In this document: in pieces, positions 1-6,431 of the stretch
Numbering within the stretch: position 1 is the first letter of the stretch
Layout: each line of letters opens with the position of its first letter
NCBI GenBank assembly: GCA_965372355.1
Contig: CBDVBZ010000039.1
Location: forward strand, 1 to 27,221
Direction: 5' to 3'
DNA length: 27,221 bases
Source: CBDVBZ01 sp965372355
Lineage (GTDB): Bacteria; Krumholzibacteriota; Krumholzibacteriia; WVZY01
The notes under the pieces: model-generated
What the model was told of the DNA's origin: nothing
Seen by the model: only the letters and a program-made list of their open reading frames with translations
The model's database searches: none
Position numbers and translations under genes: made by a program

Positions 1-1692
1 GCACCGGCCGACGAACCCGCGACGGGCGAGTCACGGGATGCACTGGCTGACGAGCCTACGACGGACGAGCCCTGGGAGGCATTAGCCGACGAGCCGTGGG
101 AGGCACTGGCCGACGAGCCCGCGACCCGGCTGGAAACACCAGAGGATCTGGATACGACGGATGGATCGGGCGAGCGCGTGCTCGACGAGAGCACCCGAGA
201 GCTGCACAGGCTCACAAGGGAGTTCGTCGACCGGTTTCCCCGGTGGGATCCGAACGAAGAGACACCCGATACGCTCCAACAAATTCGAAGAGATCTGATT
301 CTGGTTGGCTTCTATGCACACTCGATCGAACGCATGATCGGGATCAAGGTGGGTGACCCATCGGCGCCACGTCTGGCATCGCTCACCCCGGTGGTTTCCG
401 CACTCAGGGACTTCTCACGCTTGCTATGTGCAGAGTCCGATCGGGCGATTGACCTTGCGTTGACGGGCGAGGAGAACGCACTCGACGTCAGACTACTGTC
501 ACCCGTCGTCAGGATCCTGCAGGGAATGATCGGAGACATCGCCGAGAGATGCACGGAGAAGGATCTTCACATCGAGTTGACTGTTGAGAAAAAATACGGA
601 TCGTTTGTCTGGTCACTGCGTGATAACGCGGGAAACCATGTATCGGATGCATCACACGATCCGGACGAGTATCTCGTATTCTATCCGAGTTTGAGAGAGA
701 CATACAGAGCGCTCGCTGAGCTTCACAGCCTTCTGTGGGTGGAACCGAGTGACGATCATGACATCCGGTTCGCTTTCAGTCTGCCTACGACGCCTGACAA
801 CGATGTCTTTGTCCTGTGGGGGCACGACGAGGATAGCTTCGTCGTACTGTCCAACCAGGTGTCCGAGATTGTTGCTGTGGGTGACGTCGAGCTCGAGCGC
901 GATGCCCGAGGTGGGTACCTGATCCGCGACGGCCATCGCATACCGGTTATTCGACTCGGAGAAATCAGCGAAGGGGTCGACGTCGATGGTGACAGGATCG
1001 TGATTCTGGGCCACGTGGAGACCCGGGTGGCGTTCTATGTCGATGGAGGGGGCGACGTGGTGGAGGGATCCTGGATGAAGGACGCTATCCCTGCATGGAG
1101 GGGAGTAAGGAACGGAGTCGCGCAGATCGGTGACAGAGAGGCCACGGTGCTGGAGGCAAGTGATCTGTTAGACAGACATCTTGGCCTCGTCAACGACGCC
1201 AGTGAGGAATCGATGGCAGGCGACACGTTGGATCCCGCAGAGGAAGCCGCGCCGGCAGATGACACGGGCGACACAAGAGAACCGCAGTCGGTGGACTCCT
1301 GCGACGCAGAAAGGCATGTGCTCGTCGTCGAGCGGAGCGAGGCATTGAGGAATGAACTCCATTCGATATTTGCAGAGGCTGGATGGCGGACAAAGATGGT
1401 TGATCAGCTCGATTCTGCGATCGACAGTCTGCACAAAGATGTTCCCTCGCTGATTATCAGTGAATTCAGGGTACCGTCAATGGCTGCCAAGGTCCTGCTC
1501 GAGCGGTTGAGACTCGACGGCAGTGAGATCCCGGTTCTGGTTACGACCACGCACGCCGGTGAGAACGCCGAGCGACTCGTGCAGAAGCTGGGCGCCGCGG
1601 GCTACATCCGCAAACCCCTGAACTCCTCCGACGTCCTGAGCAGTATCAAGGATATTGTCGGAGACGGACAGAACGTTGTTGCAAAGACTTAG
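1..1692 (+). CDS. CheA-like protein with degenerate kinase core, CheW-like domain and C-terminal pseudo-receiver (5' end outside window)
   Basis: The frame is open from base 1 to the TAG at 1690-1692, so the gene starts upstream; a GTG at 178 is only an internal valine. Residues are numbered from the first codon seen. Residues 1-55 are an acidic Ala-Asp-Glu-Pro linker. Residues 60-160 resemble the CheA dimerisation segment. Residues 158-200 match the CheA ATPase N-box region, but the motif that should read HxxRNxxDH reads RILQGMIGD, so the essential Asn is gone. Residues 268-395 resemble a CheW/P5 domain, with an IPVIRLGEI core. Residues 440-560 form a receiver (REC) fold: the acidic pair is ER (444-445), the phospho-Asp is Glu488, and Thr515 and Lys538 are kept. 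From family knowledge I expect upstream Hpt domains and a scaffold or array role. I infer a non-catalytic partner or phosphomimetic signal integrator. A two-component gliding or chemotaxis-type CheA is the nearest alternative. Family is fairly sure, function is not. Confidence 0.72.
   Translation, partial: APADEPATGESRDALADEPTTDEPWEALADEPWEALADEPATRLETPEDLDTTDGSGERVLDESTRELHRLTREFVDRFPRWDPNEETPDTLQQIRRDLILVGFYAHSIERMIGIKVGDPSAPRLASLTPVVSALRDFSRLLCAESDRAIDLALTGEENALDVRLLSPVVRILQGMIGDIAERCTEKDLHIELTVEKKYGSFVWSLRDNAGNHVSDASHDPDEYLVFYPSLRETYRALAELHSLLWVEPSDDHDIRFAFSLPTTPDNDVFVLWGHDEDSFVVLSNQVSEIVAVGDVELERDARGGYLIRDGHRIPVIRLGEISEGVDVDGDRIVILGHVETRVAFYVDGGGDVVEGSWMKDAIPAWRGVRNGVAQIGDREATVLEASDLLDRHLGLVNDASEESMAGDTLDPAEEAAPADDTGDTREPQSVDSCDAERHVLVVERSEALRNELHSIFAEAGWRTKMVDQLDSAIDSLHKDVPSLIISEFRVPSMAAKVLLERLRLDGSEIPVLVTTTHAGENAERLVQKLGAAGYIRKPLNSSDVLSSIKDIVGDGQNVVAKT
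64..111 (+). repeat. Two 24-bp tandem units coding an acidic linker
   Basis: Bases 64-87 and 88-111 are 24-bp tandem copies differing at three positions. Each codes for DEPWEALA, and a shorter copy continues at 112. Related ADEP units extend back to base 1. The array lies in the linker before the CheA-like core and keeps the reading frame, as expected for a flexible spacer that grows by slippage. Confidence 0.75.
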
Positions 1693-1744
1693 CGTTCTGC
1701 AACGCCCCGGCCGGCCTCGCGGGACGCCGGGAGTGAGGCAACGA

Positions 1745-1765
1745 AGGTCGTTAGCATAACGACCT
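1745..1765. other. Perfect 9-bp inverted repeat, 3-base loop
   Basis: AGGTCGTTA (1745-1753) and TAACGACCT (1757-1765) are perfect reverse complements around GCA. The element lies 53 bases after the CheA-like stop and about 50 bases before the candidate promoter of the HTH gene. No T-run follows, so a Rho-independent terminator is not clear. An operator for a dimeric regulator is equally possible. Confidence 0.5.
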
Positions 1766-1817
1766 GTAAAATAACGGGTTAGACGAACGTTGAGCCCGGT
1801 CTATTGGGCCTGGTGGT

Positions 1818-1826
1818 TGGTATACT
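1818..1826 (+). promoter_or_regulatory. Candidate extended -10 promoter for the HTH gene
   Basis: TGGTATACT is an extended -10 element (TGn plus TATACT at 1821-1826), 62 bases before the HTH start codon. No convincing -35 hexamer lies at the right distance, which is tolerated when the TG extension is present. This is inference from sequence alone. Confidence 0.4.
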
Positions 1827-1888
1827 TCGTGCTATTTCTGTACCCGGACGCGAAAACCCAACTCTGATCGAGAAAAGGACGGCATGCA

Positions 1889-2113
1889 ATGAGCAAGTGG
1901 AGAGATTCCGACTATTCGAACATCGTGATCGGCGGAAGCGAAGATACCGACGTGGTCATGACCTCCGTCGAGGCATCCGAATACTTGAAGATGCACGTGA
2001 AGACTGTCTGTAGGCTCGCCAAGGAAAGGAAAATTCCGGCCAAGAAGGTTGGCAGCGAGTGGCGGTTCCTCAAGAGTGTTCTGGATAGGTGGCTGGCTGA
2101 GGAAGAGGTTTAA
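1889..2113 (+). CDS. Small excisionase/BldC-type helix-turn-helix DNA-binding protein
   Basis: This 74-residue protein has a polar N-terminus of about 22 residues followed by one winged-helix (HTH_17, excisionase/MerR-like) domain. The domain reads TSVEASEYLKMH, then a recognition helix around VCRLAKERKIPAKKVG, then EWRF and a C-terminal helix. The ATG at 1889 has AAAGGAC about 8 bases upstream. The family binds DNA as accessory factors of integrases or as small transcription regulators such as BldC. No integrase is visible nearby. Its position between two signalling genes suggests that it is a regulator of this cluster, not a phage excisionase. The 107-base gap to the next gene suggests a shared transcript. 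Confidence 0.8.
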   Translation: MSKWRDSDYSNIVIGGSEDTDVVMTSVEASEYLKMHVKTVCRLAKERKIPAKKVGSEWRFLKSVLDRWLAEEEV

Positions 2114-2220
2114 GGTTGGTCCACATACGTGTTGTGGAGGGCCTATGAAGCGTTGAATCCGCGCTTTCACGATTGCAGACCCCTCTTCTTGTGCCACTCA
2201 CAAATCGTCGGAAGTGTTTC

Positions 2221-3954
2221 ATGGCCAAAACGGTTGTAGAGAAAGTCACCTCACCGAACCCCGACGTTTCAATCTTCAAAATCAGCGGTGTACTCGGCTA
2301 CCACGAAAACGCGGTACTCACCAAGTTTTTCGGCGAGTGCGTGAAGAAGGGTATGACCAGGCTCATCATGGATTTCTCCGAGCTCGGATCGCTCGGCGGC
2401 GGTTGTGCAAAGATCATTCGCGAAGCCGCCGGGACCGGGGAGATCGTCGTCTGCATTATTGGTGCTTCGAACACGGTTCACAGCTTCCTCGAAAAAACCG
2501 GAAAAACACTCATTATCTACGAATCCGATCAGAATGGTGCCCTGGGAAAGATTGCGGTAGTGCAGCCGAAACCCGCAAAAGCTCCCAAGGAGCCCACCGC
2601 GAGCCTCGACAAGGTGACCGAATCCGGGAGGGCACCACGATCGACCACGGAAAAGAAAGACAGCCGCGGTGAAGGATCCCCTCCCCGCCCGGCCAAAACA
2701 CACAAAAAGCAGGATCAGGTAGAGGTCCTCGAAACCGCGGCCGCGCTCGACGACGATGAGAGAATCGAAGATACCAAACAGCCGGTTTCTGCAGCTCCGA
2801 CAGCCGGAAAACTCGACGACGGCAACATCGGTCCGACATCCGAGCAGAAACTCAAGCGTCGGCTTCTTCGATATCGCTCACTGATTTCGTTGGCGGCGGA
2901 TTTCGGGCAGATTCGGGAGAAGTCACGGCTGCTCGATGCGTTTCTCCTGACCACGATCTCACAGACCGGTACCGACAGCGCGGCATACTTGGAGCTCACC
3001 GGCGGGTCATTCCACCTGACGGCGTGGAAGGGGTTTGAAACCGCCGATCCCGGTGCATTCACACTGAATCTGCAAGATGTCGACGGGAAGGAATGGCTCA
3101 GGTCACCCCGGGTGCGCGAGACGAGCGAGTCACCGATCAGCGACGCGGCCCGAGAGAAGATAGCAAGCTGGGGAATGCCGTACACGGCTCCATTTATCGT
3201 CCAGGGCAAGCTCGAAGGGTTCGTGCTTCTCGGCAGTCCGATGGGTGACGGATTGGGCGAGGCGGCGTGCGAGTTTCTGATCATGCTCATAGACCAGACC
3301 GCCATCGCTTATCGGAACAGCCAGCAGCTGGAACAAGAGAACGAGAGAACCGCTGGGATCGTTCAGTCACTCATGGCCATGATCGGGGATCACACACTGT
3401 CGTGCAGCGATATGGAGACGATTGTCAATTACGTTCACGCCGTCGCGGCAGCCATGAATTATCCCGAAGAACACATCCAGAATCTTCTACACGGGGCGAT
3501 GCTCAGGGATGTCGGGATGATCAGAGTAAGCGACATCATCGTGCAGAGTGAGAGCGAATTGAAGGATGAGGAATGGACCGCAATCAAGCAACACCCGATC
3601 GATGGCTCGGATATGCTCCGCAAGATGAGTTTCTCCGAGCACACGTGCGATGTTGTTCTGTATCACCACGAACGGTTCAACGGAGGGGGATATCCGCAGG
3701 GTATCCGCGGGACACAGATTCCTCTCGGCGCGAGGATTGTCTCCGTCGTGGAAAGTTACGCGGTAATGCTTCAGAAACGCCCGAAACGACCCGCGTTGTC
3801 CAGCGAACAATCGCTCAGCACACTAAAAGAGAATCTGGGAAAGCGGTACGATCCCGATATTATTGCTGCGTTTGTCGAAATCGTCGAAGAGGAAATCCGC
3901 ACCGGTCGCAAGGCCAGACTCAAGCGTGGCGAATTGCTCGGTGCCAAAGGATGA
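2221..3954 (+). CDS. STAS-GAF-HD-GYP protein with degenerate active sites
   Basis: The ATG at 2221 has CGGAAG six bases upstream and begins the STAS fold, so I prefer it to the TTG at 2173. It gives 577 residues. Residues 1-110 form a STAS (anti-anti-sigma) domain, in which the usual Asp-Ser phosphorylation motif is replaced by SLGGGC. Residues 115-205 are a charged low-complexity linker. Residues 215-370 look like a GAF sensor domain. Residues 375-565 are HD-GYP. The GYP motif (490-492) and HHE (482-484) are kept, but the HDIGK motif reads RDVGM (429-433), the first metal-ligand His is lost, and the DxYDAM motif reads ESYAVM. HD-GYP enzymes hydrolyse c-di-GMP. With these losses I infer a non-catalytic paralogue, perhaps a c-di-GMP or protein-binding partner. 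It ends five bases before the intact HD-GYP gene, whose RBS lies inside its 3' end. Confidence 0.85.
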   Translation: MAKTVVEKVTSPNPDVSIFKISGVLGYHENAVLTKFFGECVKKGMTRLIMDFSELGSLGGGCAKIIREAAGTGEIVVCIIGASNTVHSFLEKTGKTLIIYESDQNGALGKIAVVQPKPAKAPKEPTASLDKVTESGRAPRSTTEKKDSRGEGSPPRPAKTHKKQDQVEVLETAAALDDDERIEDTKQPVSAAPTAGKLDDGNIGPTSEQKLKRRLLRYRSLISLAADFGQIREKSRLLDAFLLTTISQTGTDSAAYLELTGGSFHLTAWKGFETADPGAFTLNLQDVDGKEWLRSPRVRETSESPISDAAREKIASWGMPYTAPFIVQGKLEGFVLLGSPMGDGLGEAACEFLIMLIDQTAIAYRNSQQLEQENERTAGIVQSLMAMIGDHTLSCSDMETIVNYVHAVAAAMNYPEEHIQNLLHGAMLRDVGMIRVSDIIVQSESELKDEEWTAIKQHPIDGSDMLRKMSFSEHTCDVVLYHHERFNGGGYPQGIRGTQIPLGARIVSVVESYAVMLQKRPKRPALSSEQSLSTLKENLGKRYDPDIIAAFVEIVEEEIRTGRKARLKRGELLGAKG

Positions 3955-3959
3955 TCTAG

Positions 3960-5534
3960 ATGGCTGGAAACATACTCGTCGTTGATGATGACCCCAAGGT
4001 TCTGGAGATTCTCGAGAAGACTCTGAAGAACAAGGGACATGACGTAGCCGTTGCACGGGATGCCGAAGAGGCGCTCGGCCACTATAAGGCCAGAATGCCC
4101 GATATGGTTATCCTCGACATCATGCTGCCCGATATGGATGGTAGGGATCTGCTCAAGATCATGCGTTCCGTTCCCGGTGTCGACGAGGTCCCCGCTCTCT
4201 TTGTGTCGGCCAACTCCGACCCGGAGACCCGTGTGAACGCACTGAATTGCGGCGCCGACGACTTTTTGGTCAAGCCGTTCTCCCTTCAGGAATTCAACGC
4301 CAAGGTCATCAAAGTCCTCGGTTCCTACGAGAGCACGCGCGCGCTGACGGATCGCGCAGAGGAACTCGAATCGGAAGTCTCGGAGAAGCGGGCGAGCAAC
4401 AAGCAGGTCAACCGCGAGCTCAAGAGGCAGCTTCTCGCGATGCGGACGCTCTTCGATGTGAGCCAGGATCTGAACAAGGGACTCGATCTCGATGAGATGG
4501 TCAGCGGGTTTGCCCTGACGGTCGTTGGGGAACTCCAGACGTCGGCAATGGCCCTCTTCACCGTCAAACGCGAGCGTGACGACAGTTTCTGCTTTCAGGG
4601 TGGAAAAGGAATCGATCGGGACCGCATGTCCGACCTCACGCTAAAGACGGACAGCGAATTCGCACAATGGCTGAAGTCGGATCCCCGGCCACAAAGGTTG
4701 GTCGAGGGTAAAAACCAGGAAGGAGTGCGAGCATTGCCCGACGCGCGTCTGGCCACGTTCGAGTACGTGACAGCGATCCTGGTCAAGAGAGAGCTCAAGG
4801 GTATGGTCTTCATCGGCCCGAGATTGTCGGACAAGGAGTACATGCCCTCCGAGCTGGATATGCTCCAATCACTCTGCAACTCGGTGGGGATTGGCCTCGA
4901 CAACGCCCGGCTGTTCCGTGAGTTGCAGCGCACGTATCTCTCCACCGTCAAAGCGCTGGTGTCCATTATCGAAGCAAAAGATCCATACACCAAGGGTCAC
5001 ACGGAGCGTGTGGCCGACTATACCATCGCACTCGGACACAAAATGAGATTCCCCAAGGATGCCCTCCGCGATCTGGCGTTTGGAGCCGTGCTTCACGACA
5101 TCGGTAAGCTGGTCGTTTATGAGAGAGTCCTGAATAAACCGGGCCGGCTCACTGATGACGAGTGGGAGAGTATGAAGCAGCACCCAAGCATCGGGGCTGC
5201 CATCATCGAGAACATGGAGTTCCTGGCCGGCACCGCTGCCCTCGTTCGGCACCACCACGAGTCCTATGATGGATCCGGGTATCCCGATGGCCTGGAGGGC
5301 GAGAATATTCCCCTCGGAGCCAGAGTCATCTCCGTTGCCGACAGCTACGATGCCATGACCACCGATCGATCGTACAGAAAAGCGCTCAGCTCTGAGATTG
5401 CTCTCGAGACGCTCAAGCAGAAGGCGGGAACCCAGTACGATGCGATAGTCGTCGAGTATTTTGTCGAACTCATCGAGGTCGACGGATTCGTTCCGCACAA
5501 GCGGAGAGACTACGTCGTAACCGAGGAACTGTGA
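3960..5534 (+). CDS. REC-GAF-HD-GYP response regulator, predicted c-di-GMP phosphodiesterase
   Basis: The protein has 524 residues. Its ATG is five bases after the previous stop, behind AAAGGA at 3946-3951, so the two genes are probably translationally coupled. Residues 1-125 are a canonical receiver: acidic D9-D11, phospho-acceptor D53 in ILDIMLPDMDG, S83 and K105. A coiled coil covers about 125-165. A GAF domain covers about 165-320. HD-GYP covers about 325-515 with all signatures: HDIGK at 379-383, HHHE at 431-434, GYP at 440-442, and DSYDAMT. By family, phosphorylation of D53 would control hydrolysis of c-di-GMP to GMP in the cytosol. The GAF ligand is unknown. The pairing with a degenerate HD-GYP neighbour suggests a heteromeric or regulatory relationship. 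No dedicated sensor kinase is visible in the window. Confidence 0.92.
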   Translation: MAGNILVVDDDPKVLEILEKTLKNKGHDVAVARDAEEALGHYKARMPDMVILDIMLPDMDGRDLLKIMRSVPGVDEVPALFVSANSDPETRVNALNCGADDFLVKPFSLQEFNAKVIKVLGSYESTRALTDRAEELESEVSEKRASNKQVNRELKRQLLAMRTLFDVSQDLNKGLDLDEMVSGFALTVVGELQTSAMALFTVKRERDDSFCFQGGKGIDRDRMSDLTLKTDSEFAQWLKSDPRPQRLVEGKNQEGVRALPDARLATFEYVTAILVKRELKGMVFIGPRLSDKEYMPSELDMLQSLCNSVGIGLDNARLFRELQRTYLSTVKALVSIIEAKDPYTKGHTERVADYTIALGHKMRFPKDALRDLAFGAVLHDIGKLVVYERVLNKPGRLTDDEWESMKQHPSIGAAIIENMEFLAGTAALVRHHHESYDGSGYPDGLEGENIPLGARVISVADSYDAMTTDRSYRKALSSEIALETLKQKAGTQYDAIVVEYFVELIEVDGFVPHKRRDYVVTEEL

Positions 5535-6284
5535 TCATCGTTCGCACTGCCGGATAGTCTCAAGCGCCGACGCCTCAGGCGTTTGCGTCCCACCCCCAGG
5601 CGACACACTCACGCCGCTGTGAACCCAGTCGACAGACACGCCGGATCCCCGGATCGGCAGTGGCGGCCTGCCGTCTAGCGTGCGACGGCAATCCCTTGTC
5701 ATATATCGGATTACGATCGCATCTCAAGGGCACGACTTCGGCGTCACGACTGGCACCCGAATTGCGATTCAGATCGGCTCTGGATGGTTTTGAGATGTGA
5801 GGTTGGATGACGCCGCTTGTTGGGTTGATGTGTGGTGTGGTGAGAGTCGTTGACGGCTTCCCATCTCTTAGGAGAGAGGGAGTCTCACCGGAGGCGGGCT
5901 GGGAGGAACCGTAACCGGTTGGGGTGACGGATGGTCGTTTGATCCTCTTCGGATGGGTGGGATGTCGGGTGGCGGATCGGAAGCCACGCCTGACAGCTGG
6001 CGACAGTTGTCGTCGCCAAATGCGTCCGCTGTCCGATAACCTGCCAGGGGCGCAAATGAATCAGCCCGTCTCCCGAGAGACTCCCTCTCGAGTGCCCCGC
6101 GATGTGCCCTCAAAGCGACCCGATGCCTTCCGCGAGGCCGAAACAGCCCGCGAGCCGCGGCCTTGGCCGGGCCGCACGGGACCCGAGCCACTTGGCTCCG
6201 GAGAACCGCATATGCAGCTTTTGCCGCACACGACGGGGGTGTCCCCATGATTTCTTCATAGCTTGGATGATGCAAACGTTCCAA
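5535..6284. other. 750-base GC-rich stretch without a convincing gene
   Basis: No frame here has a plausible start, codon pattern and recognisable product; translated stretches are Pro/Arg-rich and look spurious. Several perfect hairpins are visible: ACGCC/GGCGT at 5570-5582 (a possible weak terminator for the preceding gene), TGCCGTC/GACGGCA at 5669-5690, GGCGAC/GTCGCC at 5999-6017, and GAGCC/GGCTC at 6185-6198. It may be degraded coding sequence, a leader region, or an unrecognised structured RNA. I cannot tell which. Confidence 0.55.
5874..6089. repeat. 13-bp inverted repeats flanking 190 bases
   Basis: GAGAGGGAGTCTC (5874-5886) and GAGACTCCCTCTC (6077-6089) are perfect reverse complements. 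The bases between them contain the GGCGAC/GTCGCC hairpin. There is no transposase and no obvious target duplication. A MITE-like remnant or a large RNA fold are both possible, and chance cannot be excluded because the arms are purine/pyrimidine biased. Confidence 0.4.
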
Positions 6285-6299
6285 CTATTTCTGAAATAG
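6285..6299. other. 7-bp palindrome just upstream of promoter
   Basis: CTATTTC and GAAATAG surround a single T. The site ends 14 bases before the -35 element at 6314, a position typical of an operator or activator site. No regulator can be named. Confidence 0.4.
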
Positions 6300-6313
6300 C
6301 ACGATAAGGACGG

Positions 6314-6342
6314 TTGTCCTGTGCCGCAGGATATGCTATAAT
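6314..6342 (+). promoter_or_regulatory. Sigma70-type promoter of the duplicated-domain lipoprotein gene
   Basis: TTGTCC (6314-6319), a 17-base spacer and a perfect TATAAT (6337-6342), with a TG extension at 6334-6335. Transcription would start near 6349, giving a leader of about 80 bases that contains a small CCGGG/CCCGG hairpin (6365-6380). The ATG at 6345 would lie at or before the transcript start, which supports the downstream GTG as the real start. Confidence 0.75.
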
Positions 6343-6431
6343 CGATGAAGTTATCCACCAGACGCCGGGCCTTCACCCGGAGTCCATTCTCAATCTACGG
6401 AGTTTCACATCTTTATTCAGGAGGCGACACC

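Noticed and set aside
1889..2113. Prophage excisionase with attachment site
   Set aside because: HTH resembles excisionase, but no integrase, phage gene or att repeat is visible; a transcription regulator fits better.
2122..2136. 15-base sequence CACATACGTGTTGTG repeated at 26706-26720
   Set aside because: One exact 15-mer pair is near chance expectation for a window this size, and one copy lies inside a coding region.
5868..6284. 138-residue frame on the minus strand
   Set aside because: Its product is Pro/Arg-rich without hydrophobic pattern or family match, lacks a good RBS, and the region is full of hairpins.
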